Origin: an uncultured Eubacteriales bacterium
GTDB taxonomy: Bacteria; Bacillota; Clostridia; Oscillospirales; Acutalibacteraceae
DNA length: 55,830 nt
Assembly (NCBI GenBank): GCA_905198155.1
Contig: CAJKBQ010000020.1
Coordinates: 1 to 55,830, forward strand
Direction of reading: 5' to 3'
Position numbers and translations under genes: made by a program. The notes under the pieces were generated by a model. That model searched no databases, was not told where the DNA came from, and worked only from the letters and a program-made list of their open reading frames with translations. Shown here piece after piece: positions 23,920 to 31,660 of the stretch. Positions within the stretch are counted from its first letter, which is position 1. Each line of letters begins with the position of its first letter.

Positions 23920-25022
23920 TTGGAATCCGCACCTGCCTTCCGCGCTTTGGAACCGCGCAATTTACCGCCGATTTTTTTCAGCAGCCCATACGCGCCGTCC
24001 CACGAAAATTCCCGGTCGCCCATAATGCCCTGCCGGAAGAACAGCACCACCACCATCAGGATTACGGAAAATACCACCATCCGGAATCCGGTTTTCAGCA
24101 GCGGCACCTGGAACGACCCAATGTACGTTGTCTGATCCAAAAACCGCAGCCACCATTCGCGGCACGCGATCACCAGCATGGCGGAAATCACGCTGCCTGT
24201 GATGCTGCCCAGCCCGCCGATCACCACGATCAGCAGGATGAAGTACGTCACCGCAATGGTGAACGTCGTGGACGAAATTGCGCCCATATACATCGCCATC
24301 AGCGCCCCGCCAATTCCGGAGAAGAACGAACTGATTACGAACGACAGCAGCTTGTGCCGCGTGAGGTTGATGCCCATCGCCTCGGCCGCAATCTCGTCGT
24401 CGCGGATCGCCTTGAACGCCCGGCCATACGTCGAGCGCATCAGCAGCGCAATCAGCGCGATGCACACAATCACCACCACGAAAATCCCGTAGTAAGACTT
24501 GAACCCCGGAATCATCGTCATGCCCATCGACCCGTTGGTCACGCGGTTCAGCGGCGAGCTGGCCACCACAATCCGCACCACTTCCGCAAAGCCGAGCGTT
24601 GCAATCGCCAGATAGTCGCTTTTCAGCCGCAGCACCGGGATCCCGATCAGAAACGCGAACAGCGCCGCCACCAATCCGCCCAGGATCATCGCCACCGGAA
24701 TCGGCATTTCCAGATTTTTCAGCCAGTCGGCCACGCCGTACAGGTAGTACACCTGGTCACGCGACGCCGGCGGGATCGTCAGCATCCCGTACACATATGC
24801 GCCCAGCGTCATAAACCCGGCCTGCCCCAGCGAAAACAGCCCGGTCATGCCGTTGCACAAATTCATCGACACCGCCAGCAGCGCATAAATCGCGCCCATT
24901 TGCAGCACGGTGCGCAGCATCGAAGTCGTGCCGGTCGTTTCGCCCACCAGCGCAATCGCGCCCAGCAGCACCGCCAGCGCAATGATGGTACAAATTGCCT
25001 TCGTCTTTTTCTTCAGCATCAT
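23916..25022 (-). CDS. livM: Branched-chain amino acid ABC permease LivM
   Basis: A 368-residue permease with eight to ten membrane helices. Family motifs are MNLCNGMTGLFSLGQAGFM near the N-terminus and the cytoplasmic coupling loop YGRAFKAIRDDEIAAEAMGI, followed by GGLGSITGSVI. The C-terminus is basic. It directly abuts livH: the LivH stop begins one base after the LivM start. Confidence 0.94.
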   Translation of the reverse strand: MMLKKKTKAICTIIALAVLLGAIALVGETTGTTSMLRTVLQMGAIYALLAVSMNLCNGMTGLFSLGQAGFMTLGAYVYGMLTIPPASRDQVYYLYGVADWLKNLEMPIPVAMILGGLVAALFAFLIGIPVLRLKSDYLAIATLGFAEVVRIVVASSPLNRVTNGSMGMTMIPGFKSYYGIFVVVIVCIALIALLMRSTYGRAFKAIRDDEIAAEAMGINLTRHKLLSFVISSFFSGIGGALMAMYMGAISSTTFTIAVTYFILLIVVIGGLGSITGSVISAMLVIACREWWLRFLDQTTYIGSFQVPLLKTGFRMVVFSVILMVVVLFFRQGIMGDREFSWDGAYGLLKKIGGKLRGSKARKAGADSK

Positions 25023-25904
25023 TTATACCTTCTCTCTGATCTTCTCGCCGAACAAGCCAGTCGGGCGGCACAGCAGCACCAAAATCAGGATCACAAACGT
25101 GAACGCGTCGCTGAATTCCGAATAGGCGCCCGCCTTGATAAATGTTTCCGACAGGCCGATCAAAAATCCGCCGACCAGCGCGCCCGGAATCGACCCGATG
25201 CCGCCGAACACCGCCGCCACGAAGCATTTCAGCCCCGGCAGCGACCCTGCCAGCGGATACACCGACGACCGCGGGATAAAGTACAGAATCGACCCCAGCC
25301 CGGCCAGCGCACAGCCAATCACGAACGTCAGGCTGATAACGGAGTTGATCCTGATCCCCATCAGCTGCGCCGTCTCAAAGTCGCGGGACACCGCGCGCAT
25401 CGCCATGCCCACTTTGGTCTTGTTCACCAGCAGCACCAGCGCCACCACCAGCACCACCGTGATAATCGGCGTGATAAACGTCACCAGCGTGGTCGAAATG
25501 GAGCCGATCTGAATCGGGTTGCTCAAAAAACCGATCTTCGGGTACGACTTCGGCTGCGCCGAAAACAGATACGTCGCAAAGTTTTGCAGAAAATACGACA
25601 CGCCGATCGCCGAAATCATCACCGACATCCGCGGCGCCGACCGCAGCGGTTTGTACGCCACCCGCTCAATCAGCACGCCCAGCGCAATCGTCGCCGCAAT
25701 GACGATCACGATGGAAATGTACCACGGGATCAGCAAATCGGTCATGCAGATAATCATAAAATACCCAGCCATCATAAAGATATCGCCATGCGCGAAGTTA
25801 ATCAGCCGCAAAATGCCGTACACCATCGTGTACCCGATGGCAATCAGCGCATAGCTGCTGCCGATCGACAGGCCGGTCAGGCAGTTTTGCAAAAATGTAC
25901 TCAT
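25023..25904 (-). CDS. livH: Branched-chain amino acid ABC permease LivH
   Basis: A 293-residue permease with about eight helices. LRLINFAHGDIFMMAGYF near the start, the coupling loop VGMAMRAVSRDFETAQLMGI and FGGIGSIPGALVGG near the end are diagnostic. GGGGGAG lies upstream of the ATG at 25904. The 122-nt gap to livK is the only sizeable gap in the operon and shows no terminator, so a higher dose of the binding protein would have to come from mRNA processing. Confidence 0.94.
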   Translation of the reverse strand: MSTFLQNCLTGLSIGSSYALIAIGYTMVYGILRLINFAHGDIFMMAGYFMIICMTDLLIPWYISIVIVIAATIALGVLIERVAYKPLRSAPRMSVMISAIGVSYFLQNFATYLFSAQPKSYPKIGFLSNPIQIGSISTTLVTFITPIITVVLVVALVLLVNKTKVGMAMRAVSRDFETAQLMGIRINSVISLTFVIGCALAGLGSILYFIPRSSVYPLAGSLPGLKCFVAAVFGGIGSIPGALVGGFLIGLSETFIKAGAYSEFSDAFTFVILILVLLCRPTGLFGEKIREKV

Positions 25905-26026
25905 GGGAACTCCCCCGTTTCTTTGGAATAAAAAACACAGACCGGCCGGAACGCAGCAGCGGCAAACCGGCGCGTGGTTGCTGCGTCGATTTGCCGCTTG
26001 GATTCCGCTTGTCTTCGTGTGCAGCC

Positions 26027-27232
26027 TTATTGCGCGTCTTTGTACGAATCCGGCGTCGCGCCCTGGAATCCGACCAGTTTCATCTCGCCGTTGTCAAACG
26101 TCTCGATAAACGCTGCGTCTTTCTTGGCGTCGCCGTTTTCGTCAAACACGATGCGGCCGGTTACGCCGGTAAAGTCCAGCGTGGTCAGGGCTTTGCAGAC
26201 CGCTTCGCCGGTTACGTCGCCCTTCAGCGACTCCAGCGCGTTCACAAACGCCATGTAGCAGTCGTACCCCAGTGCCGACACAGACGCAATCGCGTCGGTA
26301 TCGCCGTTGGCTTTCTTGTTTTTCGCGTCGCTGTTCAGGTACTCCTGGAAGCCTTTCACGAAGTCCGCCGCGTCTTTGTCGTCCGCCGAGAAGAAGGTGG
26401 AATAGTAGACGTCTTTGCAGTTTTCGTTGCCGGCGTTCTGCATGATGGTGGCGTTCTGCCAGGTGTCGCCCGCCATAATCGGGCAGGTGATGCCTTGCTC
26501 GCGCGCCTGTTTGATAATCAGACCCGCCGTGTTGATCGAGGACGGGATGAACAGCACATCCGGGTTCTTCGCCTTCGCCGCCGTCAGAATCGCGTTAAAG
26601 TCGGACTCGTTGGTGTTGTACGTTCCTTCGTACACCAGCTCGCCGCCCAGCTTCACATACGCATCTTTGAAGTAGCCGCCCAGGCCGGTGGAGTAGTCGT
26701 CGCCGTTCTGCGTAATGACCGCAGCCTTCACGCATTTCTTGGTGGCGTACGCAAAGTTCGCCATCACTTCGCCCTGGTACGGATCCAGGAAGCAAACGCG
26801 GAAGTAATACGGTTTGCCCGCGGTCACCTGCGGGTTGGTGCAGGAGCAGCCGATCGCCGGGATCTTCGCTTTTTCAAACGCCGGGCCAGCCGCAATCGAA
26901 ACGCCCGAACCGTACGACCCGATCACGCCGATCACGCCCGCGCTGACCAGGCTCTGCGCCGCCGTCACCGCTGCCGTTTTGTCCGACTGGTTGTCGGCTT
27001 CGACCAGCTCAATCTTGTACTCGGTTCCGTTGATCGTGACCGTCGGCTTCACTTTGTTGGCGTAGCGCGCGCCCAGCACTTCCTGCATACCGCCCGCGCC
27101 GTTTTCGCCGGTCGTCGGTTCAAACACGCCGATTTTGATCACGTTTCCTTTGTCTCCGCCTTCACTGGCGCACCCGGCAAATGCCAGCAGCACCATCGCG
27201 AGGCAAAGCACAACCGCAATGAGTTTCTTCAT
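26027..27232 (-). CDS. livK: Branched-chain amino acid substrate-binding lipoprotein (LivJ/LivK type)
   Basis: A 401-residue extracytoplasmic receptor. The lipoprotein signal peptide ends in LLAFAGC (Cys21), followed by a linker and a type-I periplasmic-binding fold. IKIGVFEPTTGENGAGGMQ, VIGVIGSYGSGVSIA, PAIGCSCTNPQVT and TQNGDDYSTGLGGYFKDAY match the LivJ/K family. The start at 27232 is chosen from GGAGGG upstream and the signal peptide. It is the first gene of the operon, with its own promoter, and lies about 470 nt from the right end of the element. Confidence 0.94.
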   Translation of the reverse strand: MKKLIAVVLCLAMVLLAFAGCASEGGDKGNVIKIGVFEPTTGENGAGGMQEVLGARYANKVKPTVTINGTEYKIELVEADNQSDKTAAVTAAQSLVSAGVIGVIGSYGSGVSIAAGPAFEKAKIPAIGCSCTNPQVTAGKPYYFRVCFLDPYQGEVMANFAYATKKCVKAAVITQNGDDYSTGLGGYFKDAYVKLGGELVYEGTYNTNESDFNAILTAAKAKNPDVLFIPSSINTAGLIIKQAREQGITCPIMAGDTWQNATIMQNAGNENCKDVYYSTFFSADDKDAADFVKGFQEYLNSDAKNKKANGDTDAIASVSALGYDCYMAFVNALESLKGDVTGEAVCKALTTLDFTGVTGRIVFDENGDAKKDAAFIETFDNGEMKLVGFQGATPDSYKDAQ

Positions 27233-27631
27233 AACATATACCCTCCATATGAATGAATTTTTATGCACAGAAAATCAATATTATTCATTTCCGTGCACTT
27301 GAAAGCGCTCCGGCGTACGGAATCGCGCCGCGTCTTTCAATACCCTATATTTTATCGCGCTTTCGCGAAAAAATCAAGCTTTTTTTGATAAAAAATCACT
27401 TTTTTCAAAAAAATTTCGTCCGGCCGGTTCGCCGAAACGCCAAAATTGTCCGCATATCGCGTACAAATTATACATCTTCACGCCGAATCCCGCGCTTCTC
27501 CGGCGCTGCGCATCCCAAATTGCGCGATAGAATGGGACATTTTCGCATCCGCACACTGCCGCGCACCTGTTTTTGAATGAGGGACAATTGCAAAATGCAA
27601 ATTTTGTTCCGGACAACCCGTTTCGCCGCGG
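27233..27631. other. Right end of the element, non-coding
   Basis: AT-rich gap holding the livK promoter. No supported gene is seen. One minus-strand frame (27478-27703) is open and would become the 3' extension of the recombinase gene in an excised circle. Confidence 0.5.
27349..27377 (-). promoter_or_regulatory. livK: Promoter of livKHMGF
   Basis: On the minus strand, TTGATT (27372-27377), 17-nt spacer, TAAAAT (27349-27354). It leaves a 5' untranslated region of roughly 110 nt before livK. Confidence 0.6.
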
Positions 27632-29107
27632 TCAACCCCGCCTCCGCCCGCCGAATCTGCATGAACCCACCGCATCGTTTGCATTTTTCCGCGCGCACGG
27701 AGGGGGAAAACGCCCGTTGCACGGCACGAAACTGTTGGTCAGCATCGCAATCAGCCGTTCCCGCGGCGAATCGATGATCCGGCACCCGGTCACGCCGGCG
27801 GCGTTGCACCCAAACCCCATGCACATCGTCAGCGCCTGCTTGCCGCACGCCCCGGCGCGGCGGAACGCGTGATCCAAATTAAATGCAATCCGCGGCAGAT
27901 ACCCCACGTCCTCCAACAGCGTAAACAGCGGGAAGAAAATCGCCATCGGCGGCAGCATCACCGCCACCACCCACGCCAGCACCTGCCACACCCCGTCGAT
28001 CAGCAGGCTGCACACGCCGTCCGGCAGCACATGCCGCAGCCCCCGGTTCATCACGCGGCCCAGCGCGTCCAGCCCGCCGTGCAGCGCATCGGAAATCGGG
28101 TTCGCGCCGGAGATCGTCAGCCACAGCACGAGCAGCAGCAGCGCCGCCATCGCCGGAATCCCCGTCCATCGCCCGGTCAGGAACCGATCCAGCCGCGCCT
28201 CCCGCTTCCGCTTCTCCGGCGGACGCGTGCAGCCCGCCGCAATGCGTTCCGCGTGATGCACCAGCGCCGAAGCCACCGCGTCGCGCACCCGCCGCTCCGA
28301 CCAGCCGCGATCGTGCAGCATCGCCCGCTCGGACGCCGCCTGCGCCGCAATGGCCAGCTGCGCGTCCGCCGGAATGCCGCCGTCCGTCATCGCCCGCACC
28401 GCCAGCTCCGTCCGGTTTTCAATCAGCCGCAGCGCCGCCCACCGTGCACAGATCGGACGCGTCGCCGCGCGCGCCATCCGGATTTGCAGCCGGTCCAGCG
28501 CATCCTCCACCGCCGCCGGATACCGCGTCCGGCAAACCGTCCGATCCGCCGGCAAACTGCACATCGCGTCCGCCAGCGCATCCAGCCCTTCTCCGGTGCG
28601 CGCCGCCGCCGGGATCACCGGAACCCCCAGCGCCGCCGCCAGCGCGCCGCAGTCCACGTCTGTGCCTTTTTTGCGCGCTTCGTCCATCAGGTTCACGCAC
28701 ACCGCCGCGTGCGGCGTGATCTCCAAAATTTGCAGCACCAGATTCAGGTTCCGCTCCAAGCACGACGCGTCGCACACCACCACCACGCCGTCCGGATGCC
28801 CAAAACATAAATAATCCCGCGCCACCGCCTCCTCTTCGGAATGCGCCATCAGCGAATACGTGCCCGGAATATCTACCAATATCACGCCCTGTCCCGCGCG
28901 CTCGAACCGTCCCTGCGCGCTGGCGATGGTTTTCCCCGGCCAATTGCCCGTGTGCTGATGCATCCCCGTCAGCGCATTGAACACGGTGCTCTTGCCCACG
29001 TTCGGGTTGCCCGCCAGCGCAATCACGCGGTCGTCCGGCCGCAGCCGCCGGATGTGCAGCCCGGTGTCCGCCGCGCCGCGCCCGGTCGAAGATGATGTCA
29101 GCCCCAT
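27632..29107 (-). CDS. feoB: 5' part of feoB, truncated by the integrated element
   Basis: Encodes the cytoplasmic G domain and the first gate of FeoB, the GTP-driven ferrous iron transporter. G1 is GNPNVGKS (33-40), G2 region GNWPGKT, G3 DIPG, G4 NLMD. Membrane segments follow to GFGCNAAGVTGCRIIDSPRERL and NSFVPCNGRFP (about residue 467). After that, 24 codons are element sequence (PPCARKNA...) ending at 27632. FeoB is normally 650-800 residues; the missing membrane half is at 15409-16116. The truncated product should bind GTP but not transport iron. The start at 29107 has AAGGAG and overlaps feoA by 10 nt. Confidence 0.9.
   Translation of the reverse strand: MGLTSSSTGRGAADTGLHIRRLRPDDRVIALAGNPNVGKSTVFNALTGMHQHTGNWPGKTIASAQGRFERAGQGVILVDIPGTYSLMAHSEEEAVARDYLCFGHPDGVVVVCDASCLERNLNLVLQILEITPHAAVCVNLMDEARKKGTDVDCGALAAALGVPVIPAAARTGEGLDALADAMCSLPADRTVCRTRYPAAVEDALDRLQIRMARAATRPICARWAALRLIENRTELAVRAMTDGGIPADAQLAIAAQAASERAMLHDRGWSERRVRDAVASALVHHAERIAAGCTRPPEKRKREARLDRFLTGRWTGIPAMAALLLLVLWLTISGANPISDALHGGLDALGRVMNRGLRHVLPDGVCSLLIDGVWQVLAWVVAVMLPPMAIFFPLFTLLEDVGYLPRIAFNLDHAFRRAGACGKQALTMCMGFGCNAAGVTGCRIIDSPRERLIAMLTNSFVPCNGRFPPPCARKNANDAVGSCRFGGRRRG
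27697..27720. other. attR: right junction of the element in feoB
   Basis: Element half ACGGAGGGGGA (27697-27707), central AA (27708-27709), host half from 27710. It shares the core GGGAAA (27704-27709) with attL (16111-16116). Confidence 0.85.
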
Positions 29108-29343
29108 ACCGCTTCTCCTTTCGTCACAAATATCCGTGCAGCGTCCGTACCCCGCAGCGCGATCACCGCCCCGCGAATCCGGTAGGCCGCCGGATCCCCG
29201 GCCGGACTTTTCAGCACGCACTGCACGCGCGTCCCTTCGATCAGCCCAATATCCTGTAACCGGCGCCGCATCCCGGCCGCCGGCGCCATCGCAGTCACGG
29301 TCGCGCACTGCCCCACGCCGAGGGAATTCAGCGGAACAAACAT
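29098..29343 (-). CDS. feoA: Ferrous iron transport accessory protein FeoA
   Basis: An 81-residue SH3-like protein. The FeoA pattern is clear: MFVPLNSLGVGQCATVTAM, then RRRLQDIGLIEGTRVQCV, and RGAVIALRGTDAARIFV. It binds FeoB and modulates its activity. GGAGGG lies 10 nt upstream. It is first in the operon and overlaps feoB by 10 nt. It remains intact although its partner gene is split. Confidence 0.93.
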   Translation of the reverse strand: MFVPLNSLGVGQCATVTAMAPAAGMRRRLQDIGLIEGTRVQCVLKSPAGDPAAYRIRGAVIALRGTDAARIFVTKGEAVWG

Positions 29344-29456
29344 CTCGGTTGTTCCCTCCTTTGTTCAGTTGTCAATCGGTTCGGAGTCTCCTCCTATCAT
29401 CAGCCTATGCAGCAGGTGCCGGCTTTGCGCGAAAATGGACGAGGTATCGCCTGTGA

Positions 29457-29473
29457 TATAGATTCAATCTATA
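29457..29473. promoter_or_regulatory. Palindromic operator candidate upstream of feoA
   Basis: TATAGATT (29457-29464), a central C, and AATCTATA (29466-29473) form a 17-bp palindrome about 115 nt upstream of feoA and just behind the divergent metQ promoter. The size suits a DtxR/MntR- or Fur-type metalloregulator. The regulator itself is not in the window, and no clear feoA promoter hexamers are assigned. Confidence 0.45.
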
Positions 29474-29494
29474 ACGCAATATCATTTTCATGTA

Positions 29495-29524
29495 TTGGAC
29501 AAATCAGGTTCGGTGTGTTATAAT
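29495..29524 (+). promoter_or_regulatory. Promoter of the met leader and metQNI
   Basis: TTGGAC (29495-29500), 18-nt spacer, TATAAT (29519-29524). Transcription should start near 29532, about 25 nt before the leader ORF. Confidence 0.75.
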
Positions 29525-29557
29525 ACAACCATCGAACACAGGAGGTGACCAAAACAA

Positions 29558-29653
29558 ATGCGTATCCACATCCACCCCGCACCTAGGCAGTCCGCTGCGA
29601 TATGCCTTTGTTGTGCGCAGCTGCTCCACCCGCGAATGTGCAGCGGCTTGTAA
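29558..29653 (+). CDS. 31-residue Cys-rich leader peptide upstream of metQNI
   Basis: A small ORF with the strongest ribosome binding site in the area (GGAGGTGA, 8 nt upstream). It starts MRIHIHPAPRQSAA and continues ICLCCAQLL, with a fourth Cys near the end. The Cys codons lie inside a potential hairpin, CCGCTGC (29592-29598) with GCAGCGG (29640-29646). It fits a cysteine-sensing attenuation leader, in which ribosome stalling at Cys codons would change folding ahead of metQ. No classic terminator is seen before metQ, so control may act on translation. Too short for usual ORF filters. Confidence 0.65.
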   Translation: MRIHIHPAPRQSAAICLCCAQLLHPRMCSGL

Positions 29654-29721
29654 CACCAACCGTTCCCCGTTTCAAATCCAAAACAAATTTATAATATCAA
29701 ATATTTAAGGAGACGATTCCC

Positions 29722-30570
29722 ATGAAAAAAATTCTTTCGATTGTATTGGCCCTGGTATTGATCGCTGCGCTGGCACTCACCGGATGCAGCAAATCCGACG
29801 GACTGGTCGTCGCGGTTCCGAACGACACCACCAACGAAGCCCGCGCGCTGCTCCTCCTCCAGGATAACGGCTACATCAAACTGAAAGACGGCGTCGGCAT
29901 CACCGCGACCGCGAAAGACGTCGTTGAAAATCCGCACAATATCACGTTCAAAGAAGTCGAAGCCGCGCAGATTCCGAACGTCCTCAAAGACGTGGACTAC
30001 GCCATCATCAACTCCAACTACGCCATCGCCGCCAACATCAACCCGGTGAAAGATTCCCTCAAAATCGAAGGCAGCTCTTCCGAATACAGCAACATCATCG
30101 CCGTCAAAGAAGGCAACGAAACCTCTGACAAAACCAAAGCCCTCGTCGCGGCGCTGTCCAGCAAAAAGGTTTCTGATTTCATCAGTGAAAAATACGATGG
30201 CTCCGTGGTAAGCGTTGTCGCGGAACCGGGCGACGGGTTCGATTCCTCCGTCGATTACAGCAAACTGAGCGGCGAAACGATCACGGTGGCTGCTTCTCCG
30301 GCGCCGCACGCCGAAATCCTCGCGGTCGCGGCCGAAATTCTCAAAGAGAAGAACGTAACGCTGAAAGTCATCGAATACACCGACTACGTCCAGCCGAACA
30401 ACGTCGTGGAAAGCGGCGAAGTGGACGCCAACTACTTCCAGCACAAACCGTATCTGGACGACTTCAACACGCAAAACAAGACCCACATCGTGTCTGCGGC
30501 AGCCATTCATGTCGAGCCGATGGGCCTGTACGGCGGCAAACAGTCCTCGCTGGATGCGCTGAGCAAATAA
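29722..30570 (+). CDS. metQ: Methionine-type ABC transporter substrate-binding lipoprotein MetQ
   Basis: A 282-residue receptor of the NlpA/MetQ family. The lipoprotein signal peptide ends in ALALTGC (Cys22). The mature fold has TVAASPAPHAEILAVAAEIL, VIEYTDYVQPNNVVESGEVDANYFQH and HVEPMGLYGGK, typical of MetQ, although the segment order looks permuted: the APHAEIL stretch, usually near the N-terminus, lies after about 170 residues here. That is worth an alignment. AAGGAG precedes the ATG. With MetN and MetI it imports methionine or a related sulfur amino acid such as cystine. Confidence 0.88.
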   Translation: MKKILSIVLALVLIAALALTGCSKSDGLVVAVPNDTTNEARALLLLQDNGYIKLKDGVGITATAKDVVENPHNITFKEVEAAQIPNVLKDVDYAIINSNYAIAANINPVKDSLKIEGSSSEYSNIIAVKEGNETSDKTKALVAALSSKKVSDFISEKYDGSVVSVVAEPGDGFDSSVDYSKLSGETITVAASPAPHAEILAVAAEILKEKNVTLKVIEYTDYVQPNNVVESGEVDANYFQHKPYLDDFNTQNKTHIVSAAAIHVEPMGLYGGKQSSLDALSK

Positions 30571-30652
30571 TTCCTGGCATATCAACGGCAACCAAAGCTG
30601 CGGCATCTTGAATGCACGCAGCTTTTGGCCGGTTTAAGGGGAAATTACCGAC

Positions 30653-31660
30653 ATGATTGAAATCAAACATCTGTCCAAAACGTTCACAACCGCCGACCGT
30701 ACGGTGGAAGCGCTCAAAGACATCAACCTCACCGTGCGCGACGGCGATATCTACGGAATCATCGGCATGAGCGGCGCGGGCAAAAGCACACTGGTGCGCT
30801 GCATCAATATGCTGGAACGCCCCACCGAAGGCACCGTCCTGATCGACGGCACCGACCTCGGCGCGCTGTCCGAAAGCGCATTGCGCCAGATTCGCCGCAG
30901 CGTCACCATGATCTTCCAGGGTTTCAACCTGCTGATGCAGCGCAACTGCTTGGACAACGTCTGCTTCCCGCTGGAACTTTCCGGCGTCAAGCGGGCGGCC
31001 GCGCGCAAACGCGCGATGGAGCTGCTGGAAATCGTCGGGCTGGAAAGCAAGGCCAAAGCCTACCCGGCGCAGCTGTCCGGCGGCCAGCAGCAGCGCGTCG
31101 CCATCGCCCGTGCGCTGGCAACCGACCCCAAAGTGCTGCTGTGCGACGAAGCCACCAGCGCGCTCGACCCCAAAACCACGCAGTCCATCCTGGAACTGAT
31201 CCGGGACATCAACCGCCGCCTGGGCATCACCGTCATCATCATCACGCACCAAATGAGCGTGGTGGAGGAAGTCTGCAACCGCGTCGCGATTCTGGACGGC
31301 GGCAGCGTTGTGGAAGAAGGCGACGTCGCCACCATCTTCGCGCGGCCGCAGTCGGAAGCGGCGCGCCGTCTGGTGTTCCCGGACAATGCCGTCGAGCTGA
31401 TCGCGCAGGATTCCGGCGAGCGCATGATCCGCGTCGTGTTCAATGGCGCGCACGCCGCCGCCACACCCATGATTACGCAAATGGCCATCGACGAGCACAT
31501 CGCGGCCAACATCCGCTACGCCGCCACGCGCTGCATCAACGATCAGGTTTTCGGCACCATGCTGCTGGGCCTGCCGAACGACGACGCCGTGCTGGCGCGC
31601 GCCATCGCATACCTGACGCGTGCGGATATTATGGTGGAGGAGGTCAAGTCCAATGTTTGA
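30653..31660 (+). CDS. metN: Methionine-type ABC transporter ATPase MetN
   Basis: A 335-residue ATPase. It has Walker A GMSGAGKSTLVR, Q-loop MIFQGFNLL, signature LSGGQQQRVAIARAL, Walker B VLLCDEATSALDP and H-loop ITHQMSVVEE. The C-terminal 80 residues form the NIL regulatory domain found in MetN (MIRVVFNGAHAAATPMITQ...), which binds methionine for trans-inhibition in homologues. It overlaps metI by 8 nt. Confidence 0.95.
   Translation: MIEIKHLSKTFTTADRTVEALKDINLTVRDGDIYGIIGMSGAGKSTLVRCINMLERPTEGTVLIDGTDLGALSESALRQIRRSVTMIFQGFNLLMQRNCLDNVCFPLELSGVKRAAARKRAMELLEIVGLESKAKAYPAQLSGGQQQRVAIARALATDPKVLLCDEATSALDPKTTQSILELIRDINRRLGITVIIITHQMSVVEEVCNRVAILDGGSVVEEGDVATIFARPQSEAARRLVFPDNAVELIAQDSGERMIRVVFNGAHAAATPMITQMAIDEHIAANIRYAATRCINDQVFGTMLLGLPNDDAVLARAIAYLTRADIMVEEVKSNV

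Larger units (their letters stand above)
16115..27709. mobile_element. Serine-recombinase integrative element inserted in feoB (11,593 bp)
   Basis: The boundaries come from the interrupted feoB frame plus a shared core at both ends. Contents from left to right: serine recombinase with a tiny upstream ORF (minus), a lipoprotein and a membrane protein (plus), two tandem metalloprotease-lipoprotein units (plus), and livKHMGF (minus). No conjugation, replication, phage-structural or relaxase gene is seen, so it would need help to move between cells, or is a genomic island with its own recombinase. The protease block is AT-richer than the host, while the liv genes resemble host composition, so the cargo has mixed origins. 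Excision would restore feoB. Confidence 0.85.

Noticed and set aside
23065..25904. Tight gene overlaps in the liv operon as something unusual
   Set aside because: 4- to 17-nt overlaps are ordinary for this transporter family.
24354..25931. A 525-codon plus-strand frame rich in Arg, His and Gln
   Set aside because: Antisense shadow of livM and livH; composition is the typical reverse of membrane-protein codons.
22383..27709. The liv operon as original host DNA beside a smaller insertion
   Set aside because: Host feoB sequence resumes only at 27704, immediately upstream of the liv promoter region, so the liv genes lie inside the interruption.
16095..29107. An assembly error joining unrelated contigs as the cause of the split feoB
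   Set aside because: A misassembly would not give a shared 6-bp core, an in-frame repaired feoB and a perfect attP dyad, with a recombinase at the end.
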